Part shown: positions 24,800 to 37,800 of the stretch, in pieces
Numbering within the stretch: position 1 is the first letter of the stretch
Layout of the letters: each line of letters begins with the position of its first letter
Origin: Mallotus nudiflorus
Lineage: Eukaryota; Streptophyta; Magnoliopsida; Malpighiales; Euphorbiaceae
Assembly: GCA_947683625.1 (NCBI GenBank)
Contig: CANTUR010000113.1
Span: 434,001 to 498,000, forward strand
Direction: 5' to 3'
Length of the DNA stretch: 64,000 nt
Translations under genes and position numbers: made by a program
Notes under the pieces: model-generated
The model's database searches: none
Seen by the model: only the letters and a program-made list of their open reading frames with translations
What the model was told of the DNA's origin: nothing

Positions 24800-26100
24800 T
24801 AATGCATAAGCTTTTAAACCACAGATAAGAACTTTACCAGGCATACACTCTAGCTTGTGTCTGAGGTCTAAAACTCTAACCTTTTGATCTACTTATACCT
24901 CTACCAGTTGTAATTGTTCTACCCTTACCTCTTACCTTGCTAGATGTTTCTCCAACTCCATTTATGGGTTCTAACATAGCTCTGCCTCTGTTACCCCCCT
25001 ATCATTATAGTCTTTTTAGGATAGTCTCTGAGCATATGATCAAAAGATCTACCAAAAAAACACCTGCCAACTCATTTTCTACATTTTTTACTATGTTGTC
25101 TCCCACAATGTACACATGCATATCTTTGTGCCATAATGTGACTTTGGCCTTTACCTATGAGAGATGGAGTTTTAAATCCCCTACTTCTATAATTAAATTA
25201 TCCACCCCTTATACTAAGGTGTGGTGATATGTAGCCTCTATCTCTACCTTATTTCATGCTAAAACTTTCTACAATCTCACTTAATCCCCTTTTTGTTTAC
25301 AGTTTTGAATATTCTTTTACTAACCTCTCAGCTCTAATTACAATCACTTTTAGCTTAGTATAACTCTTAAGATTTGCAAGAGTGATCCTATCTTTAAGCT
25401 CACATCTTAATCCTTCCTCAAACAATCAACATTTATTTTTATCAATAGTTACCAATGAAGATGCATAATGAGATAACTGATTGAATTTCACCTTATATTT
25501 AATGATAGTCATTGTCCCTTGCTTTAAATTTATTAATTGCCTTATTTTATCAACTCTATATACTTATGGCATGTAATTATTGTTGAGCTCATAAAAGAAA
25601 TCATCCTATGTAAGAACTAAAGGCTAAACATCACTGCCATGTACTATTTCTCACCAATCATTTACATCCCCTTATAATAATGATACTGTATAATTAAACT
25701 TTTCTTTTTGGTGTGCATTTCATCAAATTTAGAACTCTTTATGTCCTTTTTAGCCATGTTTCTATAACTAAGGGATTTGTAGTGCTATAGAAATCAATTG
25801 CACCATGTTTTCTTTATTTATTATACCTCATTTCCTTATACTTCTATTGTCCCTGTACTTCATGTTCATATTGCTTAAAATGTATTTGTTCATAAGGTGC
25901 ATGTTGTGCATGAGAATATATAGGAGATCCAACCCTATTAGTAGATTAATCTTGTGGTGGTTGATATGACGCCTACATGGAATGCAAATTGGTCATCTCC
26001 TCTCTCTTTATAGATGCCCTATAAACATGTAAAACTATATTATATGAAGATGGATATGAATGCACATATTGTATTATGCTCATATGCTTGTCCTTTATAA
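24800..26100 (-). pseudogene. Gypsy Gag remnant with CCHC zinc knuckle
   Basis: Frames broken by stops. Near 25120-25085 (minus) the knuckle CVHCGRQHSKKC fits CX2CX4HX4C, the nucleic-acid-binding motif of Gag. Upstream (25400-25700) there are Gag-capsid-like blocks. The plus-strand ORF at 24937-25227 is a shadow of this region. Confidence 0.7.
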
Positions 26101-26131
26101 AATCTAACCTAGCTTTAATACCAAACTTTAA

Positions 26132-28251
26132 TGTAACACCTTATACACTTGCTATTATTACACATAATGATATCTCATCATTTGTTTACATATAGTTACG
26201 ACACATACATATATGTGTATACATACATAAATACAACCATTTTCATTAACTAGTAAGTAAATGTATGTTATAAGAAGAGAGAGTGAAGGTTCGACCGATA
26301 ACCTATGCTTCATGCTTTAACTAACATGCTTTATGCTTTAAAATGGCCAAAACTAAACTTCTTAATTTGAAAAATAATTGCAATTTAATGAGTTGTGACT
26401 TATTAAATATCAATTAAATTATAAAAGGCTTCCTTAATAATTAGCTCAAACAAACTCATAAAATAAATACAAAATTCAAATATTACTAATCCATCTGCTT
26501 TGATTCCTTTTATTTGTTGTAACCTTGCAAGACAATACTACACCTGAGTTCAAGTGAAACAAGTAACAAGTGACAATTGATTATATTAAGTAATATCCTT
26601 TGATTATTAACATTTGCCAAGTGATTTACAAGTATTTATTAAGCTGATCACAACATCCTTTTATATCCATATGCAAATATTCAAATGTAAATGTATACAA
26701 GTAATTACTAAAATTATAAATTTATCATTTGTCATATATTTGCATAAGCAAAAACATAAATAATTTATAATTCATCAATACTCATGTAAAAGGACATAGA
26801 GCAACCCAATCTAAGTTTGATAGAAAACATATTTCAATTAAGCCATAAATCACAAATTTCACATTCATATTCACATAACCAGACAATTGCACATTAAAAT
26901 CTAATTGATATATATACTCACCTCCTTATGTAACAAATACTTTAAATATAACTTGTATCGCCTTCCCATACTTCAGAAATATTTTAAGAGCCTAGAATAT
27001 ATCATGTATTTTAATACAAAAAGAAAATTATGCCTCATAAGAATTTCCATGCTTTTTATGCAATGGTTAGCATGTTTCATATAAATAATACTATGATGCT
27101 ACTACACTAGGAAGCTAATAACTCTTTCTATATAATTCCAAATGATCTAATTATTCTTGCTATTGAAAAAAAACACTTGAGACTATAACATATCAAAAAT
27201 CCAAATTAAACTGTGCACTACAAGAATTATGGTGAATTTTTAAGGTATGCCTTAATTTTTATGCATGCACAACTTGACCAGGTTATGATTATTTTTTGAT
27301 ATTCCAAGAGAAATACACAACCAAATTCAAAGATATTTTACATACACTTAGTAGACATATAAATGAGCAAAATTCATGTTTATCACTTTGTTTAAATTAG
27401 TTTCAAATGTCCTCATAATAGCCAATCAACATCAGATAGCTTGTTGGAACTGCTAATTGAACCAGTCCTAAATAAGCTTCCATAGACTTTTACATACTTA
27501 TTATTTTACAAAACCCTTTTGTAAGCATGAAGATGAAACATAAACTCATAAGTTTTATGTTTTGCTTTTCCCCTAATTCTTCTTTTATGGCCATGAAAAC
27601 TAAAATATAATATTCAATTATATACTATAATGTTCAACATGAAGAACTATATCCATTTTCAAAATCAATTAACCTATTTCCCTTTTAATTCTTTCTAATT
27701 ACCATGATTAGCATATCATGAGGAAGAAATATATAAAAAAATAATATGAAATTACTTACCTTTGTCAAAATTAAAAAACCCTAGGATTTTTCCCTTTTTC
27801 TTCATTCTTCTTCACTTTCTCGTTTCCTTTTCCTCACTTTTCTTTTTATTCTCTCTCTCTCTTATAGCTCCCTTTAATTAATTTATTTATATAATTTTTT
27901 TTGCGAAAGGTATCCCTTTTTTAGTCCTTATATTACTCTTTATTACTTCTAGCTAATCAATTAATTTCTCAACTAAATCATTAAAGTTTAATCTTCATTT
28001 TTTCTATTACTAAAATAAGATTTATATTTTTTTTGTATTCTATCAATTCATTGAAAATTTCTTTTATTATAAGTATGCTATTTTTATTTTTATTTCTAGG
28101 AAATAAATCACATAAATCATACTTATGCTATGTTCTACATTTTCATAGATGTGATATGTAATGCATGTAAAATGCACATATTCAAATGAGAGAATTTTGT
28201 GATGCATATGTTCATATAATATTAATAATGGGTAAAGATAGGGATATTACA
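26132..28251 (-). repeat. 5' LTR of the Ty3/gypsy element
   Basis: Read on the minus strand it starts TGTAATATCCC and ends GGTGTTACA, giving TG...CA ends. The tRNA-iMet-like primer-binding site follows within about 6 bases. Length 2120 bp. Matching blocks with the 3' LTR include TTCCAAGAGAAATACA and CTTTTCATTTCCTTCTC-like tracts. Confidence 0.9.
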
Positions 28252-29100
28252 ATTGTGTTGTGTTTTGTTATTTCTATGTTTGCATATGTGATTAACACTT
28301 ATACGACTAAAAAATTACATGAATTGCAATTGTGAATGTTGTGATGTGTTTATTGTCAGTGTTATTGTTTTAAGGTAAAAATAAAACTTCCACCCCAATT
28401 ATTCTAATTTTGTGGAAATGTTGGCTGTCATTTATCGATTGGGATCCCTTTATTATTAGAAATTATGTTTGCATTTTTGCCATGACTTGAAAACTTAAAA
28501 TATGATCCCACTTTGCATGTATATTCATTGTCATTTCTGCTTTATTTTTTACATTTTAATTTCAATGTGCTAGTGTTTTTACATTGCATAATTATTTAGG
28601 GGGATAATGATGAAACTTCCACCTAAGTTTTGATTCTATGAAAATGCTAGCTAAAATTTCTTTGGTGACATTACTATGTTGCGAGAAATTGTGGCTACAT
28701 TTTTTGCATGAGTTGAAAACTTAAAACATGAGCCCCTATTATATTATGTTTTCTGTCATTTGTTCTTTACTTTTTTATTCCAATTACTAATTGTTGCAAA
28801 TTTTATTATTATGGTGACAATGTAGGAATGGTAAATATTTTTCGATGGAAGAATTGTTTTTATGTTTGCAATTCCTTTTTTCTTTTGCATATGCAACAAA
28901 TATGATTTAGACTTTATTTTTTTTGATGGAAGCTTGTATATGACTGGCTTCATATTTTTTGGGTGGAAGTCTCAGCTCTACATTTACATTTTGTTAATTG
29001 TATCTAACAAACTAATTTTGTATCTATGAAATTAATTTTGTATCTATCATACTAAAAATTATACAACTTTCAATAGTATAGGCTCATTTTTATATCTATA
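28252..29100. other. Non-coding AT-rich flank with a diffuse duplication
   Basis: No gene seen. Two loosely similar segments, starting AAACTTCCACC at about 28384 and 28614, share about 120 bases of diverged sequence (both followed by a GAAATTATG or GAAATTGTGGCTAC block). Confidence 0.4.
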
Positions 29101-29135
29101 CTAGTAAAACTACTCGTACTTTGCTGTGGGATATT
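29101..29135 (-). mobile_element. Possible Helitron 3' end
   Basis: On the minus strand the sequence reads CCCACAGCAAAGTACGAG, then TAGTTTTACTAG, followed by T. Helitron 3' ends in plants have a short hairpin such as CCCGCAGCAAAGTGCGGG a few bases before a terminal CTAG, with T as the next host base. The hairpin here is degenerate (only half of its pairs remain). The body would extend rightward; the 5' TC end was not located. Confidence 0.45.
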
Positions 29136-29374
29136 AAAAAGTAACACTTTTTTGGATAAAAAAATTGAATATCAATTATAAAATACAATTGTTTTTTAAA
29201 TTGTAAAACAGAAAAAGAAAAAATCATTCAATTTGTTGGCACAATTCCTTGCAAACTTAGTTCAATGAAGTTCAATGCGAAGTTAGTCATCATCCGATTT
29301 GCTAGGCCTTAAAAAAATAATAAAAAAGAAGTTATTATGTTATAAAAAATGATTATAATTATAATTATAATTTA

Positions 29375-29617
29375 GCCTAATTACTTAAAAAAGCTTGAAC
29401 TTTATGAGTTTTAACAATTTTAGCATGCTCTTTCAACTTTTACTTAAAAAGTCTTGAACTTTATATTTTTTTTAACAATTTTAATATGTTCTTTTGATAT
29501 TTATAAAAAAATCATAAACTTTACAATTTTTAACAATTTTAACATATTCTTTTTAAAAAATTGTTCTTAAAATTGTTAAAACTTATAAAGTTTTGGATTT
29601 TTTTAGATAATTAGGCC
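29375..29617. mobile_element. MITE-like inverted repeat element
   Basis: A 243-bp segment whose left end GCCTAATTACTTAAAAAA and right end TTTTTTTAGATAATTAGGC are inverted copies for about 45 bases with few mismatches. Inside, a unit of about 65 bp (CTTGAACTTTAT, then TTTTAACAATTTTA and TGCTCTTT) repeats about three times. No coding capacity. Confidence 0.65.
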
Positions 29618-29934
29618 AATATTAAATTATACTTTATGAATCCATTTTTTAACATCTTATAAAACGTTGTAGTATTTAATGTAGCTATGACAAAAAATTT
29701 CTTTTAATTAAAAAAATAATTTATTAAATTTATAATTACTTATATGACAAATTGAAATCATATTTTCCAATTTTTTTTATTTTTGTTTATTAATTTAGTT
29801 AAAAATATTAGTTTAAACTAATCAAACCTAACCATTAACACTTACAATAGTAGCAAATATCCAAAATAAATTAACAATTTCTTTTATTAATTAAATTAAT
29901 TCTAAAATGAAAACTAAATAATAATATTTTTTTT

Positions 29935-30900
29935 TAGAAAAATACATAATTTAGACAATTAATATACTATATAATAAAAGTGATCCTATCACAAACCCAA
30001 AAAAACTATCAGTTTCAAATGCATGCAATTTCAATAAAAACATATATCTTTTAAAATTTTTTATCCTAATAAAGAGCATCATTAAAATAGTTGAAGGAAT
30101 ATTATACAACCAGTTATGTGGTAATGTATTTACAGTAGGTAGTTTAGCCAAACTATGAGCTAGGCTATTTCCTTGCCTCTTTACATATGAAAAAACAACA
30201 TTATCAATGTACTACAGCTTACATTTAATATTATTTATATAATAGAAAGGATTTTCCAATCTACAGCTTTAGCAAAAGAGAGGGCCAAATACAAAATATG
30301 AGTATATGTTTGAAAAACACATCTCTTAACTCCTCAATCCATAGGTACGTCCACTGCATATCTTATATCCTCTACTTGTCACCAAAACTGAATTTAGCTT
30401 TTTAATAGCAACTACATCCAAAATAAATCCCCCTTCTTCATCTCTTCCCATTATTGCTAAACCTGCTTTATGAAAGAATTGAAACATAAGTATCAAATTT
30501 AATCATACCATATGGAGGAGAGCTCTAAAAATACTCATCACTATTTCTAGCATGAGCTTCAATTAGTTTAGTACTATTCCCATTGTTAGCATCACAATAT
30601 TGATGTAGATTATTAATTGCACATAATAAAGCCTCTTGAGGATTTGGATCTCGCCTGCCAAAAATGTTTAGATTTTTACCTTTCCAAATAAACCAACCCA
30701 AATACATTATATATACAATGTCTTACAAGTTGAATTGTAATAGTTCCATTATTGACTTCCATCAATTAACAACAAAACTATTATTAACATTCACAGGAAT
30801 ATAAGAGAAAAGAGAACCAAACCAAGTAATCTTTGCATGTTCACAATTAAAAAGAAAACCAAATCAATAGAATTAGGAGCATTATCTTTTTACACATGAC
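29935..30900 (-). pseudogene. 5'-truncated LINE tail (zf-RVT linker plus RNase H)
   Basis: The 3' end of a plant non-LTR element on the minus strand. From the right: an FNCEHAKITWFGSLF block (about 30850), LGWFIWKGKNLNIF (30700), RNase H-like IMGRDEEGGFILDVVA (30450-30405), then VKRQGNSLAHSLAKL (30180-30135), the C-terminal signature of the LINE RNase H domain. It ends WLYNIPSTI and a tail with a run of A at about 29935. Frame breaks occur between blocks. No RT is present. Confidence 0.75.
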
Positions 30901-31477
30901 TAATGCTATGATAAAAAAACCAAATACTTGGTCTCTGTCATCTTCTTAAAAAAAAAAAAATTGCATGCATATAACAACCATCACAAACCATCTGAAAAAA
31001 CGTTAGCATATTAAAAAAAAAAGGCAAATATGACACCAAGCTGGATACTACTGTTCTAACTACAAAATCAATTGTTCCCTATCTATCAATTGCCTCGCTT
31101 GATGCAGTAAATAAAATATTGAGAGTGAAATAAAAAAACTGTCAATAATATAAATGAAATTTACACAGTTGATATCTCATTACACATTTCAAGCAAATAA
31201 TGCTATTTGTTTAACACAAAAAAAAAAAAATTGAGTGACCACTTCTTTTCAATAAATAGAAAGTTGAGTAAACTTAAAAGAAAAATAGCTAACACATATA
31301 GACACGTATAAATCTACAATTCCTTTTATAATATCTGCAAAAATGCTCATCCAATTTCATAGCGAGTGTAGGACATAGGATAAAATATGAAACCTTAGAA
31401 TTAACAGGCATCATATTAAGCAAATAATACATGTATTATAATACATAGCCAATGAAAAAAAACCACAATGGTTATCA

Positions 31478-31480
<3 letters not shown>

Positions 31481-31537
<57 letters not shown>
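31481..31537. repeat. (AT)n microsatellite
   Basis: About 28 AT units. Confidence 0.95.
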
Positions 31538-31541
<4 letters not shown>

Positions 31542-31834
31542 ATTTTATGTTGGTTGTTTTTCACTTCATTTAGCTAGGCAAAGAAATAAATAATAAAGGC
31601 ATCTCATCTAAGCATCTAACTCCTTTATTTTCTTCATTGTTTGTCTATATCAATCTCCACCAATCAATTAATTTCTTACTAGTACAAATTCTACTTCATT
31701 ATTCCATGCAAATCTTTTTTTTTTTTTAAAAAAGGATGACTTGAGTAATAAATTAATTTCTCAATATGGATTGATTAGCTAGTTTGGTATGTACCCACAT
31801 ACATATATACCAACTAAAATAAAAAATTAATTTC

Positions 31835-31878
<44 letters not shown>

Positions 31879-32157
31879 GAAATATGATTCTATTGTCAAA
31901 TTTGTGACATGAATGGCATGTATAAACGTGAGAATGAGATAATAATTAAGTACCATGATAAATTGGTTGTTAATTAGATGGTATAATCTACAAAATGTAT
32001 AAAACTGCATCATGTTTAGTTCCTTCAAAGAAATAAATGCATAAAAATTAAATCAAAGATGTTGCATAAAAATATAATATGTACATTAAAAACATTATAC
32101 ATATGTCCTTTATCAACATGAAATTTCATTATAATCTCATATTTGTCCCCAAAATAT

Positions 32158-32560
32158 GCATTGGTCTTCTTTTGAGATCAAGCTAATCAAATAATTAAAT
32201 TTATATGCCAATGAGAATATGGATATAGTCTTCTTTTGATAGCTCAAATCATAATCATTTAACAAAATAATTTTTAGAAAAATTGCATACGCATTGGTCT
32301 TCTTTTAAGATCAAGCTAATCAAATAATTAAATTTATATGCCAATGAGAATATGAATATAGTCTTCTTTTGAGAGCTCAAATCATCATCATTTAACAAAA
32401 TAATTTTTAGAAAAATTGCATACGCATTGGTCTTCTTTTGGCAATTGAGAAAGCATAATTATAATATTTTTTACGAAAATTCCATACACATTGGTCTTCT
32501 TTTGGCAATTGAGAAAGCATAATACATAGTACTCTTAAATCAAACAATGAATTGCAAAAA
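32158..32560. repeat. Tandem repeat, 133-bp unit
   Basis: GCATTGGTCTTCTTTT starts at 32158, 32291 and 32424, giving a 133-bp period with two near-identical full units. A third, rearranged unit follows with a 65-bp sub-period (CATTGGTCTTCTTTTGGCAA at 32425 and about 32489). Confidence 0.85.
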
Positions 32561-32573
32561 ATTTATAGAAAGA

Positions 32574-32640
32574 AAGTTGTGATCATCCATGGTTCTAACA
32601 TCATTTATAAAGTTGTGATCATCCATAGTTCTAACATCGT
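32574..32640. repeat. Direct duplication, 36-bp unit
   Basis: AAGTTGTGATCATCCATGGT, followed by TCTAACATC, occurs at about 32574 and again at about 32610 with one substitution (GG to AG). Confidence 0.8.
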
Positions 32641-34439
32641 CTTGATTAGCTTATTCCACAAAACATTATTATGGTTAGGAAAACATAAACTAAAAAAATA
32701 TAAGAAAATGTCATTCAAACTCTAGTTTAATTTCTTTAAAAAAGAAGTTATCCAAACAAATTATCCATTAAGAAGTAAGACATTAATAAAAAATAAATAA
32801 AAAGACTTCAGCAACTTATTTCCCAGCCAGCTTCCCTTTAGATTCGAGCTACTTTCCCCCATTCCTCCCCTACTTGGATACTTCTCCCATTTGCTAAACT
32901 TCTTTTTCAATTTGCACAAAATCATTCCCAAATTTATATCCCTTCCTCCCAAATCCCTCATCCACATCATCCTCATCAACCAATTTAGGGACTACAAAAA
33001 TAATTTTTTTATAATCCCTGAATTACTTCCAAAAGAAGTATAAATTCATATTCCACAATATTAATTACACATTTTTCTTTAAACTTCAAAAGCAAGCCAA
33101 GAAACCTGTAAGAAAATGAGAAAAATAGAGTAGACAACAATGATTCAAAAATAAAAAAAAATGAAAAATTATGATTTCAAATCCACAACAAATTTTTTCC
33201 TAATTTTAAAAATACATAATCTGTGAAATTTAAGTAAAATAATTTTTAAAAATTATTTCTACATACAACACAGAAGTGACCACCATCAGAAAATTGAAGT
33301 AGAATAAAATGGGAAGGTAGGCTGTCAGAAATAAGTCAAATTTGAACCATGTAAAATAATAGCAACCATAGGAAACACTGGCCTTCCTCGAATATTCACA
33401 ATTCATGCCATCTTCATAAAATAATATAGAATAGAAAGTTCATAAAAAAAAAAAATGCTAAATGTAATTGTTGTATAAATACACAAATATATAACTTCAG
33501 ATTTTGGTATATTCATCAATAACTCTCATTAAATCTTAAAAAATCACAAACCATCTCACAATTTCAACTGTAAAACCCTATTAAAAAAATATAAATTAGA
33601 TAAAACAACACGAATTAAAAACACACACCACTATCTTGGAGTTTGATAAAAATAGAGACCAAGAAAGAGGACAATGATCATTTGAAGCATGTTTTAAAAC
33701 CTCGCTACAATTACGATTAGCAACTACCCGTTAACAAATGAGTCACACAAAGACAAAGAAAGCGAAAGTAAGTGATTTTTTTGCTATGCAAAAATATAAA
33801 GGACCAAACTAATACCTGAGAGCGAAAGAGAAAAAGAATACAACAACCTTGAACCCCAAAGAGGCAAATTATTTGAAGAAAACTAAAGATAATATGGAAA
33901 TTCTAATCATGATATATTCAATACTGTTTTAATAAATGTGAAAAGTATTGAATCCTCCACCTCTAAATGTCATGGTTGGATCAAGCCAACCTTATTCGAA
34001 TGGTTTTAAATTTTATTCTTTTCTAAAGGTGTCGCCCCTAAAAATGAAATCCAGTTCATCCTTTATTATCACCAAGCCAAGTGATGGGAGTTGTCTAATG
34101 AATAAATGTCATTTTCATATTTTAGAGTTTTTAAAATGTCATCCAAGCAGTATTTGTATAATTTTATATTGCTATTATCTTTGTATAATATGTATTTGAA
34201 AATAAAATTTTATGCATTACAAGTTAGTTTAATTATATTAAAAATAATTAATTTATTCTTAAAATACCGTAACATCGCACAGTTATCACGCTAATTTTTT
34301 AAAGCTAATATTTTTTAAAAACTCTCCTCTTATTTTAATTATTTTTGAAAAAAATTCTTAAATAAAAATAATAAAACTAATAAGAGATTTTTGAAGGAGA
34401 ATATTTTATTGGGCTTGTTAGAAGCACTTGTTTTCTTAA

Positions 34440-34519
34440 GTCCATCAGGCCCCTATTACACAAAACGACACTGTTATCGTATCGTATCGTCTCTTCTCTT
34501 GTGGCAATTTGTTCATCAT

Positions 34520-34553
<34 letters not shown>

Positions 34554-34851
34554 ATCTTCGAATCTCAACTTCCCTCGCGCTCTTCCAAGATCTGCTCACT
34601 CGGTCGCTCGCTGGCTCACTCGTCGGTCGCTCGCTGGCTCACTCGGTCGGTCGCTCGGTCGGTCGCTATTATCTCTGTACTTGTTCTTGTTCTTCTTGTT
34701 GTTCCTTCAAACTTTTCTTATACAGGCACATGGCTCTTTTAATTACTTTTATTTGAAATTATGGACTCCGCTGATGCTTTGTTGTTTTTGGTTAGGTAAA
34801 TTCAATTTATGATCAGCATTTTGTTTGTTGGTTATGTTGGTTGAGGAGGCC
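34440..34851 (+). promoter_or_regulatory. ASHH3 5' leader with two simple repeats
   Basis: The region before the methyltransferase start holds an (ATC)n run (about 34517-34553) and a GC-richer tandem array (34600-34672) of units like TCGCTCGCTGGCTCACTCGG. In plus-strand frames these produce false ORFs with runs of His, Ser or Ile (34391-34812). Several ATGs precede the coding start at 34852, so they may act as upstream ORFs if transcribed. A splice-like ATACAG at 34725 leaves room for a leader intron. Confidence 0.5.
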
Positions 34852-37800
34852 ATGCCTTCTCCTCAGAAGGTTTTAATTTTCAAATTCTTTTATTTCCGTT
34901 ACGTTTTCTTTAAATTGTATCATCTTAATTCCTAGTTTACGTTTTAATTTAATTGTTTTAAAAGCATTCGTGATTAAATAAATGAAAAATTTTGCTTAAT
35001 TTATTGTTATTTTTGATTTTTCAAGATGATGTGATAGAACGGAATGTTTTGATATGCCTGTTTGTTTACTGTGTTTTATTATTGTGATTGTGATGTTGTT
35101 CTATGTATTTAATTTTGTCAGAATTTTGATTCTGATGGCAATGGCATCAACCTGGCTTTCAAGAAGATGTTGAAGCAGATTGGCAACCCTGTTGAGTTTG
35201 AGCTTCCAGAGTGGTTTAATAAATGGAAGCCTATTCCCTACACCTTTATAAAGCGTAGTATCCATTCAAATTAATATTAGCTTATTTTTGCAATTTTGCC
35301 AAGTATAGTTTTGTGTTTTGAATTGTTTTGTTGTTTCTTGTATTATTCAGTTAATGGATTTTTTTTTTTCTTTTTCTGATCATATTCCTCAAAGTTTGAC
35401 TTGAAGTATCTCTCTTTCTTGCTCCCCATTATTTTTGTTTGTTGAAATTGACAATTGTAGATATATATCTCACCAAAAGAATCAAAAGACGTCTCGAGGA
35501 TGATGGCATATTCTGTTCCTGCAGTCTATCACCAGGTTCTTCTGGTGTATGTGATAGAGATTGCCATTGTGGGTAAGATTGTTGATCTATTATATGTTCT
35601 GACTTATATATGTGGAAACTTTAAGCCCTAGAAAGGGTTTTTATTAAGCTTTCATCCAATGCATTCTTTTAATTCAGGAAGGCTAACTGGACTCGGTTTT
35701 TTCTTTTAAAGTTTTGTCTAATCAGCTTAGAGTGGGAATATCCCCAATCCATGCAAGTGGGCTGAGTTGAGTTGGTTTTTCTATAATCAGTTTTAACTTT
35801 CAACCTTATATGATATGTTAACTGGGGTTAGATTGGAAGGTTCGAATTTTGAAGAGACAATAATTGTCTCTACAATTATTATGGGATAGAATGCTCAGAT
35901 TTGAAGGATGAAGCCCTTTGTTAATTTGTAGTGTGATGTATATGGTCATATGTAGCTTAGCCTTGGAGACTCGTATTTATATGTTTGTTGATGCTATATT
36001 TATGAATGAATGTTTGTGAGATTTTTTTAAATTGCCAATCTTCTAGTTTTGATTGGGATAATCTGATGGTTTAATTGGTTTAATAGTTTAATATAACGTC
36101 AAGGTTTTTTTTAACAGTTTGCAAATGTATTTTTGCATGGGTAGCAACCATTACATACATGGGAAAGCATATTTTATTGTGGCTGACAGTTTCAGCTTTG
36201 GTTTCCCAATATGGGAGATAGTCCACTTCTTCCAGCCTTGTCTTCCTTTAATCTAAATCCTTCAAACCTCTTATTGCAGGGAAGTTCTCCTAGATTTCAT
36301 TTTGTTACGAGGCAGAAATTGAGTTTAAGTGGAGAGTAATTTAGCCTATTCACTGTTTCTTTGAATGATGCAAATAAATTTTAGTCAGTAGTTGCATTCA
36401 TAGTTTGATCAACTCCTTGAATATTATTTCATGTGTATGTATTTTACACTTACAAAGATAAAATTGATCGCAACGGGCAATGACCACTAGATAGGGCGAT
36501 GGCAGCCCATTTCTTGTGTTTTTAATTATGCCTAATATTTATATCTATGCTGGAACATGTTGGTTTGATTTTTTGCAATCAAATATTCCCGGTTCTGTCC
36601 ATATCAAAGGTTGATAGCAGTTTTAGATTTGTGCCTCATAAATCTGCCTTTTAATCTGTCATGGGTTCATAGTAAATCTATAACAATGAAATTCTATTAA
36701 ACTGAAACAAGAAGCATCATTTGTATCATGTTCATTGTTGCCCATGACTGCTCAGGAACAGGGGTTGCTTATATGGTATATTGTGTGGCTTTGTACACAC
36801 CTTATGTATCGTTATTATTGCAAAATGGTCTTTATTTATCTGAATCTTCTTTTATAACTTTTAGAAGTTATTATAATTTAATTTCTCTTTCCCCAACAGG
36901 ATGCTTTTGTCTAGCTGCTCTTCAGGATGTAAATGTGGGAATTTATGCCTCAACAAGCCATTTCAACATCGACCTGTGAAAAAGATGAAATTAGTACAGG
37001 TATGTGACTCACATGTCCAGGAGAAAAAAAAGGATAAGTAACTATTTTTGGTAATTCTTGAGCAAAATATATGATTTTATTGGATACTGACACAGGGCTA
37101 AAAGTATGCTTTCATAAACTACTGCAGCAACGTGATGCTGTTGTGCTAATATCTAGGAAAAGGTTAATTATTAGCATGATCTACTTATATTATTATTTTT
37201 CTTGTGTTATTATAAATGAAACACACATACACGTGCAGAGTGCAGACACATATACAGACACAGAGTGCAGAGACACATACACACACTTGCATTGTTTTTA
37301 GGCTGCAGACCAGAAATATTTGGTTATTGCTTTGAAGTAATTTATGTCCACAACTTCTGCTTCCCTCCTTTTGCTTGTGTGCTCTAAAGCATTGCATTTT
37401 TTTATATGACCTTGCTTTGCTTAAATTTATTGTTTCCTGTTTGCACACTCAAAATATGAAGTTGAATAATGTATTTCTTGTAGACTGAGAAATGTGGAGC
37501 TGGGATTGTGGCAGATGAAGATATTAAACAGGGAGAATTTGTAATAGAGTATGTTGGTGAAGGTGATATTTCAAATCACTGCATATCATCCCTATTGAAA
37601 TTGCAGTCATAAAATTTTCCCACTACATTTTGTTTGGAACCTGTTTTTTAGCGCTCAAGCTTACTCTTTTAGTACTGCAGTTATTGATGACAAGACCTGT
37701 GAAGAAAGGCTTTGGAATATGAAACACCGCGGTGAAACAAATTTTTACTTGTGTGAAATAAATCGTGACATGGTAATTGATGCCACATACAAGGGAAATA

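Larger units (their letters stand above)
17710..28251 (-). mobile_element. Ty3/gypsy retrotransposon with two LTRs, degenerate
   Basis: A full-length element of 10.5 kb on the minus strand: 5' LTR 28251-26132, primer-binding site just inside (TTTGGTATTAAAGC, like the tRNA-iMet complement TGGTATCAGAGC), Gag with a zinc knuckle near 25090, protease near 22400-22600, reverse transcriptase 22170-21650, RNase H 21310-20940, integrase 20930-20300, a polypurine tract ATAGGGGAAA (about 19738-19747), and 3' LTR 19737-17710. A 2.1-kb solo LTR (22672-24767) lies between Gag and protease. RT wording (GTMRLCVDYKQLN, FIDDILVY) fits the del/Tekay type of chromovirus, but no chromodomain is visible. Stops and deletions throughout make it inactive. 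Confidence 0.9.
30900..34400. other. AT-rich intergenic region with tandem repeats
   Basis: No gene supported. Contains (AT)n runs at 31481-31537 and 31838-31870, a 133-bp tandem repeat (32158-32560) and a 36-bp duplication near 32574-32640. The ORFs here (31753-32028, 32761-32979, 33948-34199) have no recognisable domain and biased composition. Confidence 0.6.

Noticed and set aside
17700..28256. Target duplication for the 10.5-kb gypsy element
   Set aside because: Left flank ATCTT and right flank ATTGT do not match convincingly, and the left LTR terminus is eroded.
34391..34812. Three overlapping ORFs with poly-His, poly-Ser or poly-Ile runs upstream of ASHH3
   Set aside because: They are the three frames of an (ATC)n run plus a GC-rich tandem array and have no domain. 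They are treated as leader sequence.
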